Part shown: positions 1 through 11,434 of the stretch, one piece after another
Numbering within the stretch: the first letter of the stretch is position 1
Layout: each line of letters starts with the position of its first letter
Assembly (NCBI GenBank): GCA_023053685.1
Contig: JALIGW010000002.1
Span: 171,521,430-171,585,429 of the forward strand
Length of the DNA: 64,000 nt
Origin: Diadophis punctatus similis
Lineage: Eukaryota > Chordata > Lepidosauria > Squamata > Dipsadidae
Direction of reading: 5' to 3'
Translations under genes and position numbers: made by a program
The notes under the pieces: generated by a model
What the model saw: only the letters and a program-made list of their open reading frames with translations
What the model was told of the DNA's origin: nothing
Databases searched by the model: none

Positions 1-1134
1 ATAGACTCATTAAACTTTCTGGAAAGTTTGGGAATATGATTTTGAGGAGCTTTGGGTGGCAATAAAAGAGAGTTCGGAGCACACGTAGCCTATGTGCCAC
101 TGGTGGCCGCTGGTTTATTCTGTATTGTTTATCCTGATTGGTAATCCATGTTCACTGAAGGGGGAATTCCTCCCCATCTGTTGCTTACTGATTCTTTTAA
201 CTGGGGATGCTTACATACCAGGTAGCAAACCTGGGGTTTTCAGCATATAGTGCACACGCTCTGTCATTTCACCCAAAGCAAATCTCTTTCCAAAAACATT
301 GCTATTCTGCTGTTACGTGATATAAATCTGGGAACGGTTATTAACTCAGCATTGAAAACATTAATTTATTTTTTCTTTTTACTAAAGAGATTTTTGCTGT
401 TAAGAAAATATTTTCTGCCACCATAAAAAATGTAATTCCTGCTATTATGGTTGCAAAGGGAAATTTACAAATAATATTGAAAAAGGGAAGACAATGTAAA
501 TGAATGGAATACTGAGAAGATCCTCAGTAATCAGAGACAGGACTTTAAAATTATTCCCAGTTTCTGGTACTCTATGGCTCTAAGAAGGAATTTTAAAGTA
601 CTGTAGTAACATCTGCATGAAACCATGTTTCTTTTAATTAAGAGATTAAGGCATGTGCTATTTGAACTCAAATATAAGTGATATGTGCAATTTAGACTTG
701 GACTGCATTTCCTCCTTGAGCATCCTTTATCTTTGGCCCAAATATCCTAGACCTGAATTAATTTATTTAGTCATCTAGGGAGGCAAAACACTGTGTGCAA
801 ATAATTATCTATTTGTTTTACCCCATTTCTATGCTAATCAAAATGATAAATTTGAGTGGTAATGCATGGCAATAGTAATATCTCTATGAATTACAGATCA
901 AAACCCTGGCAAAACAAAACTATGTTTATATCCCTCCTGAATGTTAACAGACAGAGGGTCATCCTTTTATTGGGATGAATGATAGAGACTGGATAGTAAG
1001 GATAGGTTGGCACAAAAACCACATTTCTTGGCTCCCCACATCCAGAGCTTCAGGGAGGTGGAGTATGCAGCATTCTTTCTCCGTGTGTAGGATAGAAAAC
1101 ATCTACCTGCAATAGATGGTCTTGAAAATAATTG
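1..1134. other. AT-rich stretch without recognised feature
   Basis: No open frame with recognisable protein similarity, no terminal repeats and no tandem array were seen on either strand. Confidence 0.5.
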
Positions 1135-1215
1135 GACCCAAGATGTGAAGGGCTTTATAGGTGATGGATAACATTTTGAATTGTACTTGGAACCATAGTT
1201 AACAAGTGGAGCAAT
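1135..1215 (+). repeat. Degenerate dispersed repeat fragment
   Basis: The wording around 'aagggctttatagg ... ttgaattgtacttgg' resembles a common amniote repeat segment (a 'gggctttaaaggt...caccttgaattg' motif recalled from squamate and bird genomes). It may belong with the repeat at 14236-14645. The match is from memory and the copy is old. Confidence 0.3.
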
Positions 1216-2714
1216 ACAAAAAGAGATATTATTTTGCTGAATTGATTGTAGTAAGTTCCATTTTGAAGGCAGTCCTTAAGTAAAGAGCATTGTAGTAGTG
1301 TGATAGTGGTGGTGGTGATGATGATAACAAGCATATTTCAAGGTTGCTGTGAGCCCAAGAAGCTCTAGCTCTAGAAATTTTGTATAGATGTATGCTCAGA
1401 AGATATCTGCGGAGGTGGCGAGAAATGAAGAGTTCCAATATTAAAAAAGGACAAGAGGAAAGGCCCAAGAAACTATGCTCCCAGTCAACTACAACTTTTT
1501 ATACCTGGGCTTCTGTGAATGTTGAATGCAATATTTAGATTCACTTGAATTGAACTAGAAAATGTGGTGAAGTTATTAAATACTTAATATGGCTATTTTT
1601 TTAAAGTGTCTGATTAATTAAATATATATTTTTTCTTTTAAAACAAATGTTCAGGTTTTCTAATTCCCAATTCCCAATTGGAAAGTCGAAAGCTAGCTCT
1701 TATAAACATATGTATAAGATTCAGATAGAGCTGTGGTTACACTATTCATTCTTCATAATTTTGTTGTGCTCTGCTGTATCCTAGTAAGTTAATTGTGCTT
1801 TCTAAACAAAATCCCAAATGCCCTGTGCATTTTTTGTAGAGAAAGTCCCTGTATGAGGAGGTTTCCCCCCTGCATTTTCTATACACATATATATTAACTA
1901 TATTTTCTTTCTTGCACTAGGTCCACAGCACCATGTGAGATTATTCCTAAGTCATTTGGGCACCTACAATATTGAAAAAAATATGCGCCTTTTATTGCAA
2001 GATTAGCATTTGTTTCTTTGTTAATTTGCATATTGTCTCTAGAAACACATCTGAAGCCACCTATTTATTATAACATCTTTTATTTGCCCTCCTAAATAGT
2101 TAGGTAGCACTTGGGAAACTAAGAGCAGTCCTGGGATAAAATGCATGAAGGACTTGGAAAGCATGAAATGTGCTGGATACTAATGAGCAGTTGCTGCTGC
2201 TGTTGTTGTGAGACAGTTTTCTATCACTAGCAATCCCAAGGGTCATTTTGGAAATAACCATACAGATCTCTGTCTGCTTTTGCTTTTCAGACAAAGGATA
2301 GGATTTTATGGATTTAAGCATTTGTCCAAAGAACTGGAGCGTAGACATTGATCTATCTATCTATCTATAAAACGTTATGCAATGTTTGGACAGAAACTTT
2401 CTTAACAGCTATTAAGCATTATACGGAGCTTGATTGTATTTAGTAACTGTTAACAATTCGATACCATTACAAGTATCACCATTGCTGTCATGAAAACAGC
2501 TCATAATAGCACTTTGGTTTTATGTAAGAATCAGGGTGAATGGTGCATGCTAAGGTGGTGATGCTTTGATTGCACTGTGTTTGTAGCATCCTTTTGAAAT
2601 CTATTTCAAATAAGCAGATTGTTGAATTATTTATTTATACCAATCATGCACTTTCTCCAAAGTTTTAAATGCTGCAGAAATAACGGAAGGATGATGACCC
2701 AAGGTAATAAATGG
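1216..2714. other. No recognised feature
   Basis: AT-rich sequence with a short TCTA run near 2352-2367 and a GCT/GTT-rich patch near 2190-2208. Open frames here are short and resemble no family I know. Confidence 0.45.
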
Positions 2715-2912
2715 GTAAGGTAAAGGTTCCCCCGCACATGTGTGCTAGTCGTTTCTGGCTGTAGGGGCGGTGCTCATCTCCATTTCTAAGCTGAAGAGCC
2801 AGCGCTGTCTGAAGCTGGGACAAGTAACGGGAGCTCACTCTGTTACACAGCGCAAGGGATTCAAACCACTGATCCACAAACTCAGCGTCTTAGCCACTGA
2901 GCCACTTTGGGT
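2715..2912 (+). repeat. Squamate dispersed repeat, internally deleted copy
   Basis: The start ('ggtaaaggttcccc'), a middle ('gaagagccagcgctgtc') and an end ('cagcgtcttagccactgagcc') match a very common squamate interspersed repeat that I remember but cannot name safely. Compared with that memory, about 100-150 bp are missing after 'gctgtctgaagctggg', where the two halves share a short overlap. The deletion therefore probably arose at microhomology. Confidence 0.5.
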
Positions 2913-3359
2913 CACGGTGTGGGTAGTAGTACATAAATCAGCAGTTTGGACTGAGGCAAATCTGCATAAACACAGAGACCAGTAAATCTGGTACCTTTTT
3001 TTTTTTTAAAAAAAAAGCAGAATTAATTTCCATCTCCAACAGTTCTTGACAGTTGTCTTAAACAGACCTTTTCTTCTCTTTCTAGCCCTGGGAAATGAAT
3101 ATAGCAATTTCTGAGCCTGTTGGAAACTAACAGTAGAGGCAATAGAGACATGGGAATAAGAATCTTAATTTATGATTTAATGTGCATAATTGAGATATAA
3201 CAATGTTGTAAAAACGGGTGTAGATATGTATCAAAATATTCAGATGTTTAATGAAGAAAAATAATAAAAAAATTACAAAAAAAAGAATCTTAATCTTCAG
3301 AAGCTGTGAAATACAAATTTTGAGCTAACACATTTCGCAGGTCCATGGATGATCTAACA
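2913..3359. other. AT-rich spacer with a T-run/A-run
   Basis: A homopolymer T run followed by an A run lies near 2996-3016 and a second A-rich patch near 3250-3290. Otherwise nothing is recognised before the hAT element that starts at 3360. Confidence 0.5.
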
Positions 3360-3916
3360 CAGTGATGGCGAACCTATGGCACACATGCCACAGGTGGCAC
3401 ACGGAGCCATATCGGAGGGCACGCGAGGCGTTGCCCTGTCAGCTCCACGGGCAAACCGGAAGTTCGGAAAAACGCACTTCCGGTTTGCCGTTGTGCTGTT
3501 TTTCGCACTCCGGAGGGTTCAGGGAAGCTTCCTGAAGCCCCGGAATGCAAAAAACGACAAAACGGGCAAACCAGAAGTTCGGAAAACGCACTTCCGGTTT
3601 GCCATTGGGCTATTTTTAGCACTCCGGATGGTTCAGGGAAGCTTCCTGAAGCCCCGGAGTGCAAAAAACACCCCAATGGACAAACCGGAAGTGCGTTTTC
3701 CGAACTTCCGATTTGCCCGTTTCGTCGTTTTTTACTGTTCCAGGCTTCGGTAAGGCCTTTGCGCGGGGGTGGGGGGGTGTGCACATGCGCAGGGGGCAGC
3801 ATGGGGGGTTGTGCTCATGTGTTGGGGGGAGAGAATGGGTGTGGGCACATGTGTGCGCGCTAGCGCGTGCACACACCCCTTTTGGCACGTGAACCAAAAA
3901 AGGTTCGCCATCACTG
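3360..3916. mobile_element. Non-autonomous hAT-type DNA transposon, 557 bp
   Basis: The element opens with CAGTGATGGCGAACC and closes with the inverse GGTTCGCCATCACTG, giving about 15-bp terminal inverted repeats. The flanks ATCTAACA (3352-3359) and GTCTAACA (3917-3924) match at 7 of 8 bases, as expected for an aged 8-bp hAT target duplication. The inside is GC-rich, carries repeats of about 115 bp (listed separately) and a GCACATGCGCA motif at 3781-3791. Open frames crossing it are by-products of the repeat structure. There is no transposase, so it would need a partner element for movement. Confidence 0.85.
3449..3735. repeat. Internal ~115-bp tandem units with inverted motif inside hAT
   Basis: A block containing 'ggcaaaccggaagttcgg' followed by its near inverse 'cttccggtttgcc' begins at 3449 and again at 3565 (period 116). 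A third, partly flipped copy begins near 3679. Each unit can fold into a hairpin, and the copies also share 'ggttcagggaagcttcctgaagcccc'-like sequence, itself partly palindromic. Confidence 0.8.
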
Positions 3917-4442
3917 GTCTAACATATTTTGTTGGTTGGGATAAAATGGAAAAAAAATGAAGATCAAGGAATGGGAATGTAAATCCAGTTTATGCTAGAC
4001 CGGCATTATATTTTGCTTCCAGCATTTTTTTCAATAAATCATTTATAAAATAGTCCAAATGTCCATAATTACCACATGAATTTTAAACATATAGGCATTT
4101 TTCAAAGCTCTACTTTAATATAGATCCAACCCTAGAGTACATGATGAATACACTGAGAGCAATACCACTGAAGAGCTGTCCTTCTTTCCTTCTATTGGGA
4201 GTGTAGTGGCCATAATCACTATGTGGATTTGCAACAGGACCCTTTGATTAATTTTATGCACTGTATTAAACATAGTATTAAACTATGGTCTACTGAATTA
4301 ACCACAGTTGTCTAGGTCTACACAATACTAAACTCTAAATTATGATTTGCAAAACACAATGATTTAATTCACACACTATTCTAAGCCCAAGTTATATTTC
4401 AGTTTACCGGTGTTTTGTCTGTTATGGAAAACAAGTATGATT
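3917..4442. other. No recognised feature
   Basis: AT-rich sequence between the hAT target duplication and the antisense L1 fragment. Nothing is supported here. Confidence 0.45.
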
Positions 4443-5040
4443 CTAAGTGTATAATTTAGACACCTTCTCTATCATATCTCCATTCACTATTACTTTGGCT
4501 GTTTGTTTACTAGAAATCGTTTTAATTACATTAATAAATCTTTTTCCAAAGTCCATAGTTTGAAGTTGCATTGTCATAAATTGCCAATTCACGTTGTCAA
4601 ATGCTTTCTGTGCGTCTAAAAACATTAAAGCCACTTGTTTTCCAGGATGCTGTTCATAATATTCTAATGCATTTAAAATCGTTTGCATATTGTCTTTAAT
4701 CTGTCTTTTAGGTAAATATCCATTTTGGTCAGAATGTATAAATTCGCTTAGAAATTTTTTGAGTCTATTTGCCATTATTGATGCAAATATTTTATAGTCT
4801 GCATTCAAAAGTGAAATCGGTCTGTAATTTTTAATTTTCTGTAAATCAGTCTCTTCTTTTGGTATCAAAGTTATAAATGCTTCTGTCCATGATTCTGGTA
4901 TTTTAGCTTCTAATAGCAATTCATTGTATAGTTCCAGCATCACAATTCCTAATGTTTCTTCAAAAGTTTTATACATCTCTACTGGTATCCCATCTGGTCC
5001 TGGTGCTTTACTATTTTTCTGTCTTTACTATATTTACTAT
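4443..5040 (-). pseudogene. L1 LINE ORF2 fragment (reverse transcriptase fingers/palm)
   Basis: Read on the minus strand, this is a 177-codon open frame (4443-4976) with the standard L1 reverse-transcriptase landmarks in order: TLIPKE, then NYRPISLLNADYKI, then NRLKKFL, DQNGYLPKRQIKDN, and FLDAQKAFDNVNW. Sequence just upstream (to about 5030) reads NSKAPGPDGIP in the same frame, so homology continues beyond the first ATG. The catalytic [FY]xDD segment and everything after it are missing. The frame stops just after 'VIVNGDMIEKVSK' with no 3'UTR or poly-A. It is a dead fragment, truncated at both ends and comparatively well preserved. Confidence 0.93.
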
Positions 5041-5059
5041 TATTCTAATGCTGCCTCCT

Positions 5060-7300
5060 TGCCACCTTTTTTTTTGCCAATATCGCAGTTCTACGGGTTC
5101 TCCCATGGGAAACCCTGAATCCCAGCTGCTGGGGGACCCGGAACCGGACTGGAACCAGGTTGGAACTGCCCTGGAGGGGCATGAAGAAGAGAGGCACCAG
5201 TTGGTGGTCCGGGGGACTTGCAAACCCTCAAGGGAGCCGGCACCAGCCTCTCGACCAGCAGCTGTGGAAGACGACTCTGTCACCATTAGCTGGGACGGCC
5301 ACGATCAGAACAATAGGAATAGAGAGATTGTGGATTGCCTGGGTGACAAGATCTAAGCATTTGTGCTGGAGAGATGTGAAGAAGTATTGAAGCTGGGTGA
5401 GTGTTTGGCCGATTTAATGATAAAAAGAAGAAATTTAAAAGGAGACAAAAGAGATTCCAAAATGGAGTGAGTGGCTATCTTGCAATTGGAAATACCATAG
5501 AGAGAATTAAAGGAACAGAGTTTAAAAGCCCAATAAATTTGAGGATGTTTTTATAATTGGACTTGGTGGAAGTTAAAGAGACTGAAAAAGAACAAAGAAT
5601 TTGAAGAAAATATCCCATATGTGGGTCTAAAGCATTTTGGAAAGTTTTGTGAAATAATTGTATTGCAATCGAAATCCGGTAACGCCATCTGCTGGTTGGA
5701 AGAAATATTGCAACAATTTGTGGAAAGATAGAGAAAAAGGGAAATTGGTTGACAGCTGTGAGGACTGACTTTGCTTACAAGAAAAGATAACCTTGGAACT
5801 ATGAGAATCTGAAAGGAGAGTATGCTGAGCTACGGTGTTTGATTTTGACTTATCATGGTGATGGAAGATAATAAGACTGAACTGGAATGGAATATATTAA
5901 AAGTGGATATTAGAATGCTGAAACATAAAGAGACTATAAGCTTTAATCAAGAGAGATTTAATTATGGAAGAATGTGTGTATGAAGAATTAATTGGGTTAT
6001 TAAAATATATGTATGAAGACATAAAAACTTATATCTTGGAAATTAGAGGTAATAAGAAAGCAGAAATGAAGTTGGAATATATAGAACATTCAGAACTTAC
6101 AGTGTTGGAAAATAAGAATGAAGAACAAGGAAAGCACATTGAAGAAAAAGGGATTGATAATAAAAACAAAATGATTTTACTGGGATTTACAGTGACAAGA
6201 CAGGGGTAGATAGGGAGGAGTATCACCCCCAAAAGAACCAATTAAAAGATAGAGGAGGTAACAGGGTGAAGAGACCAGGCAGAATTGTGAGGAGAATTCA
6301 ACAAATAATATTCTTAAAAGGAAGAAAAGGAATTAAGAAAAAAAGAATTTATATGTATACAAATAAAAGAAAGAAAAAGAAAAAGTTAAGAGAGAGTAGG
6401 AGGAAAGGGAAAAACTCACAAGAAGTGGAATTTCTGAGAGACCAAAGGAGAATGGATGAAGAGGGAGGTTAATGAAATGGAAGAGGGGTGATAAGATATA
6501 TGTTAATAGTTTTATTTGTATGAATGTTATTAATTGTATATGATTAATTATGATATAAGGTTTTTATGGAAGAGAGGTATATGATAAATTTATGAATAGT
6601 GATGATGTAAGATATATTATAGTAAATGTAATTGTTGGAATGTGATAAAATTTGTATAATTATTATCTTAAAAGGTTTTTAGAATAAGTTAATAATTTTA
6701 TATCAGATTGGTACATGATGGTTAAAATTAAATCTTGATGATGAAAAAGGTGATGAATTAAGGGGGGGAAGGGGGAAATAAATAGACTATAGTAGGTGAA
6801 TTGTTGGAAGGTTATAAAATTTGAATAATTACTATTTTAAAAGGTTTTTACATAAGATTTGTATAATTTATAAATTGGATTTAATGTTGAAAATAATTTT
6901 GATAATTACTGAAATTGTTGGAATGTTATAAGATCTGTATAATTATTATTTTCAAAGGTTTTTTTATATAAGACTATATAATTCATAAATTTGACTTTAT
7001 GTTGAAGAGATTTTTGATAACTAGGGGGCTTTTGGTATATTGGGAAGTTGGTAATGTTACCAACCAATGGATGGAAAGGGAGTTCTGAAAAGATAAAAGA
7101 GATTAGAAATTTAGGGCATTTAGAAATGACAGAATAAAATAAAATGAGTAAAGATATAAATTGTGGTAAGGGAGGAGTATGGCCTAAAATTTAAAATATA
7201 AACAGGATGGATTTGAAGGATAAATAAGAAAGGAGGTACAAGAGACAATGAATATGTATGGAAGATAAGCTACAGCAATTAACTTGGAAGAAGATTCAAT
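5060..7300 (+). other. Unclassified AT-rich block, possibly L1 5' region plus ORF1 remnant
   Basis: A GC-rich start (5090-5300) gives way to purine-rich, T-poor sequence. A short frame at 5964-6209 begins MEECVYEELIGLLKYMY and is rich in Glu/Lys/Leu with heptad-like spacing, as in L1 ORF1 coiled coils, but I see no RRM or CTD motifs. If it is L1, its orientation is opposite to the neighbouring RT fragment. The tandem block at 6630-7022 lies inside it. No conserved 3' end is visible, so the class is uncertain. Confidence 0.3.
6630..7022 (+). repeat. Tandem triplication, diverged
   Basis: The sequence 'aattgttgg' followed by a 'aa.attt.tataattattat.tt.aaaggttttt' frame starts at 6630, 6799 and 6913. 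The three units are of unequal length (about 169, 114 and 110 bp) and differ by point changes and small indels. Confidence 0.75.
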
Positions 7301-8074
7301 ATCTTTTCAGGTATGGAACTTACTGCATGACTGGGTCTATATAATTTCATCAAAATATTGTGAAGATATGTGTGTGTATAATAATAACAGTAATCACCAA
7401 ATCTATAATACTATTCTATGTATAATACAGTTAATCTCATAGTCTGATTGAATAAAAAACATTACTTGTAATCATGGAATGTCCCAACTTCTACAGGACA
7501 GGCATGTTACTCTGTTGCAGCCAAATCAACAAATGTTTGATTTGTAATGTAGTCTTGGTTACTAATTCTATATATACATACAGACATTTGGATGGGGGTT
7601 TTATCCCAAGTTTTATCCTAAGACTGAGCGGCATATAATGTAAAATTCTAGTATTCTATGTAAAACCTTCAGAGATCTTCAAAAGTTGTGATCAAATTGA
7701 TACTTTCAATGCAGGAGAAGAGAATTTTAAAATACATACTAAATAGTAGTCACAGTAGTTTTGTGCAATTTTAATAAAATAGATAAATGAAATCAAATGA
7801 AATCTTTGTTCTGGCCCTGGCCAGTATTTCTTGGGGTTGGTCCCTGGCCTGCCATTTAGTATTAGTGTGGTCCTTTGGCCCTGGTAAATTGCTAATTTAC
7901 AAACCAGAAAAAGAGAGAGAGAAAAAAAATAATCCACCACAGCATGTTGATTTTTGCTTGATTTAGGAAAGGACAAGCTTTTTTCAAAAACTATCTGCAG
8001 ATGATAGCCACAGAAAATTACAGACTATGCACTTTATACATGCTAATATATATTATGAACACATAAATGACTGC

Positions 8075-8076
<2 letters not shown>
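7301..8076. other. No recognised feature
   Basis: AT-rich, with no terminal repeats or recognisable protein similarity on either strand. Confidence 0.45.

Positions 8077-8153
<77 letters not shown>
8077..8153. repeat. (CA)n microsatellite, ~38 units
   Basis: An uninterrupted CA dinucleotide run. The long His-Thr frame across it is an artefact. Confidence 0.98.
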
Positions 8154-8157
<4 letters not shown>

Positions 8158-9574
8158 TAATTTATTAGGGATATTTTACCACCTGTCTGAATTCTTAGTG
8201 TTGTTGGCTTAATTTAAATTTATGTGTTCCACCCATTATTAATTCTTTGTGCTTTCATTAAAGATGCACACATTGCAAAGATTTATTGGATGCATTGATT
8301 TGGATAACGAGTTGGTGAATATCAGACACATTGTTCTGAAGAAACTGTGTTACTCTTCATCATCTCTGATCAAGTTGTCAAAACTATTTAAGATATGTAT
8401 TTTTCTGGATTAACTACTGATTTAAATGTTTGTCTTTAAAGACTCGGGTTTATTCTACTTTATATTTAAGTAAACAAATGGACATAGTAGGAGCTTTCAT
8501 TAATTAAAAACCAAAACAGACAATATGTCTGGTCCATCAGATCTAAAACCTACCTTCTCTGGCAGAGATCCATATCCTGAATTGTAGAAGAAAATCTTCC
8601 AGCCATAATATATCAAGCAAACTGAAAAGGATTTGTGCTTTGTATGCTGATCTTTAGTTATAATGTACATTGATTTTTTAGAAGCTGTCTGGCCTTTGGC
8701 TGCATTGTCCATTTCCAATAATACAAACATTTTCTTTTTAATGTGCCAAATTTAGAACATAACTTTTCTCCCCAAGAAAGCCAGTGCATTTTCATTCAAA
8801 AAGTGGCCAGGGGTTAGAATGGCCAATGTAGCCATGGCAGTCAGAAGCCAAAAATAATTGTTATCTTTATGCAAAACAAAAAAGTGAAAAAAAATCTGAA
8901 GGCAAATTCATTACAGTGGTTTAGACAAATGTTTATTATGGCCAGAAATAGAGATAATTTACTATACTATACATCGGGATATTTTTTATTAATATGAATT
9001 ATAAATGTAAAAATGTGCAAATCAAAATCAGCAAATGATTCTATTAAACCATAGCTTTTTATAAATGAATAACATAAATAAACAATAACATGAATAACGA
9101 TGCACCAAGAAATATTAAGCAAGCATTGTATTTTTATTTATTATTTGAATTTTCTGTGATATTTGATTATAAACCTGGAATTTTAAAACTTTGGAGTCTC
9201 AGTTGCATTTTAGAGTCTGGCTAATCCTGGAAACCTTAGTCTAGAATGGAATCTATATTTGTGAGCACTTAGTTCTTTCACAAATTCCTAATTTAGTTAA
9301 TTTGGTATGTTTCTGAAATGTTTTATATTTCTATATTTAAAATACTTTCAAAATAGTTCTGGATTATAATATAGTTTTGTTTCTTCCTTTTGTTTCTGTA
9401 CTGTGATACATTTTTTTCTGAAGGAGAATTACTCAGGTTTTCTTTAGATTACCACTGTTCTTATATTTCATGAAAAGTCTGTTTATATAAACCATGCCTG
9501 GGAAAAGTCATTCATCATAAAGTGCCAAGCAATGTATTTCAGTTTTAGACTCTCATTTATAGATGGGTTAGAGC
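8154..9574. other. No recognised feature
   Basis: AT-rich single-copy-looking sequence. A 76-codon minus frame at 8500-8730 resembles nothing known to me. Confidence 0.45.
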
Positions 9575-9672
9575 ATTATTATCCAACTTGGCCCCCTCCA
9601 ATTTGGCGATGCTGGCTGAGGTTGATGTGGCTTGTAGTCCAACACATATGAAAAAAAGCTTGGTGAAAGCGG
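9575..9672. repeat. Possible old hAT-type fragment
   Basis: 'gatgctggctgagg ... tgtagtccaacac' resembles the 'tgctggactacaactcccagc' core common to reptile hAT repeats. No terminal repeats or target duplication remain. Confidence 0.25.
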
Positions 9673-10582
9673 AGTGAATGATTTAGCTCAATTGGCTTTT
9701 TCTGGTTTTTGTCTGTAACCTTTCAAAGTCACCATGAAGATCTGTGATCATCTTATGAGCCACTTCCAACCAGCAGCAAATAGAAATTTTTAATAACTAA
9801 GGGATGGGTGGCAACGGCTGTTCTATGTCTGACTGAAAAAAGCCTAAACTGTAGACAATCATGATGTCAGCATTATCAAAGATAACTAGATGGACAACTT
9901 ATTTCATTAGGTGTGCGCAGCTGGAGTAGCTTTCAGGCACTCCCTGCAGCATATAGGGTTCTGAGGTCAGCAAGGTAAAAAGATTGCACAAGATTAATAT
10001 TGCCATCTGGGAATTCATTGCTTTAAAGATGGCTTCAGTGTCTGATTAGAAATGGTAAAAAAAAAACCAGGATTACCTATTTTTTAAATACGAAAATGCA
10101 AGCCTTTTCAGAGGATATTTAGAACTTCAAGTAATTCTATTTTCTTTTGGGCTACCTGAAGTCTGCATATATCTAAGAAACCAATATAAAATGGGTCCTG
10201 CACGCTATTTTGGTTGTATTGTGAGGCATGGATCAGGAGAAAGTAAGAAATAAACCACAAAGAGCTCAATGTAGAGGAATTTCTCTGGAAGACTGAAGCA
10301 ATATTATATAGAGCCCCTGATTACCTGTTCATTTAAAGATCAGGGAGACCTAGAAGTCCATTGGGTATTGTTTATTACATGTGTATTGTTTACTACATTG
10401 CTAACTACAGGTGTACTTCTCTCAATTCCATGCAGGAATAGTCTCACAAGTCAAAATGCAATCTATTCTGCAGACTGGGACACCGATTACAATCTACAGA
10501 GCAAATAACATCAGAACTGTTCAATTGAAGCATTATTGAAAGAAAAGCAGAATCTCCCTCTCCCTCTCTTATCCCTGTCCTT
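9673..10582. other. No recognised feature
   Basis: Nothing is supported apart from a short imperfect repetition of 'attgttta.tacat' near 10365-10400. Confidence 0.45.
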
Positions 10583-10658
10583 ATGACTTTATATTGATCT
10601 ACCTATCTATTTGTGTCTTTGTGACTTTGTATTGATCTACCTATCTATTTGTGTCTTT
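10583..10658 (+). repeat. 38-bp perfect-length tandem duplication
   Basis: Two adjacent 38-bp units (10583-10620 and 10621-10658) contain 'attgatctacctatctattt' and differ at only two or three sites. They abut the 3' end of the SINE that follows. Confidence 0.9.
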
Positions 10659-10717
10659 GTGTCAATGTTGACACCTGGCAACTGCAATTTTCTTGGTAAG
10701 ATTTTTCATGACTAGTT
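10659..10717 (-). mobile_element. tRNA-derived SINE, 3' part (split by the HES-carrying hAT)
   Basis: On the minus strand this reads '...aaaaatcttaccaagaaaattgcagttgccaggtgtcaacattg', the 3' region of the SINE family also present at 34076-34270. It continues at 12138-12289. The break falls exactly at the target duplication GACTAGTT (10710-10717 and 12138-12145), which independently confirms the ends of the inserted element. Confidence 0.8.
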
Positions 10718-10783
10718 TAAAGTGACCAGATTTTTTTTTTTTAAGCGGGACACCGAAGGGGGCGGGGCCGCCTGGACGCCGGG

Positions 10784-10833
10784 TTTTGCCCTCTGTGCAT
10801 GCGCAGAACGCTGCGCATGCGCAGAGGGCAAAA
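10784..10833. repeat. GC-rich hairpin with NRF1-like palindrome
   Basis: 'ttttgccctctg...' at 10784 is answered by '...cagagggcaaaa' ending at 10833, with TGCGCATGCGCA at 10812-10823 and a near copy at 10796-10805. TGCGCATGCGCA matches the NRF1 (alpha-PAL) binding consensus. The same hairpin forms the centre of the element at 55431-55740. Confidence 0.8.
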
Positions 10834-10847
10834 GACCGCTAATGTCA

Positions 10848-10900
10848 TTTCACAAGAGCCGTTCGCGTGCAGGGCAGTTTATAAATAGCGGCCGCCAGGT
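10848..10900 (+). promoter_or_regulatory. Captured HES1/HES4 core promoter, left arm
   Basis: In order: N-box CACAAG (10851-10856), the block GAGCCGTTCGCGTGCAG (10856-10872), TATA box TTTATAAATA (10878-10887) and 'gcggccgccagg'. From memory, the mouse Hes1 promoter has the same order, with an identical 17-bp middle block, a TATATATA box and a GGCCGCCAGGG following. In native genes the N-boxes are bound by the HES protein itself for negative feedback. Transcription would run rightward into the captured 5'UTR and coding segment. Whether it is active here cannot be seen. Confidence 0.85.
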
Positions 10901-11109
10901 AGGGAGCCGGCCGGGGTTGCGCAGGGCTGGGGGAGGCTCGCTAGCCCGGCAGCTCCGGCCGCAGGAAAGAGCGGGGGGGGGGGTGCCGTACTGGGAAGGG
11001 CCAGCAGTCGCCGCCGCCTGAGGGGGCCACCCCCCCTGCCCGCCCGCCCGCTTCGCTACAGGGGACGCTGCACCGGATCCTGAGTCGCGCCGGCTCTCCC
11101 GCGGCCACG

Positions 11110-11214
11110 ATGCCCGCCGACCTGATGGAGAAGAGCTCCTCCTCGCCCGCGGCGGCCATCCCAGCCAGCGCCGGAGGAGTCAACGCAGGACGCCCGCCCG
11201 CCGCCCACAGCTGA
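11110..11214 (+). pseudogene. Captured first coding segment of a HES1/HES4-like gene, left arm
   Basis: An ATG with A at -3 lies 223 nt downstream of the TATA box, a distance close to that expected for a HES1 5'UTR. It opens a 34-codon frame beginning MPADLMEKSSSSP and continuing AAAIPAS; the vertebrate HES1/HES4 N-terminus reads MPAD-x-MEK-x-SSSP-x-AA-x-PAS. After PAS the frame departs (an AGG insertion, then VN, then unrelated residues) and stops at TGA 11212-11214. The basic helix-loop-helix, Orange domain and WRPW tail are absent, so no functional repressor could be made. I cannot tell HES1 from HES4. Confidence 0.85.
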
Positions 11215-11336
11215 GAGGCCAGCTGCTGCTGCTGCTGCTGCGGCTGGGCCCCCAGTCCCGGTGGCGGGAAGGCTGCGGCGGCGGCCCCAGCCTGCTGAGC
11301 CAGCGCCGGCCCGAGGGTCATGGATGCGACTCCTTC
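11215..11336. other. Inner part of left arm: unidentified GC-rich segment
   Basis: Past the HES frame the arm holds a CTG/CAG run (11222-11240) and alanine/glutamine-type coding on the minus strand. It may be HES intron 1, a second captured gene fragment, or filler. See the frame beginning at 11435, which is the same sequence in the other arm. Confidence 0.4.
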
Positions 11337-11434
11337 GCTCAGGCCGCCCCGCCCACCGCGACGCCGGCCTTTTCGAGAGGGCGGGGCTGCATCAGGCGCC
11401 TCTCCACCTTCCAGGGGCGGAAGGAGTCGCATCC

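Noticed and set aside
2190..2210. Trinucleotide (GCT/GTT) repeat as an expansion-type locus
   Set aside because: Only a few imperfect units.
8027..8212. Open frame rich in His-Thr
   Set aside because: Translation of the (CA)n repeat.
10848..11336. A native HES1/HES4 gene start at this locus
   Set aside because: The sequence is duplicated in inverted orientation inside transposon ends with a target duplication, and no bHLH, Orange or WRPW exon follows.
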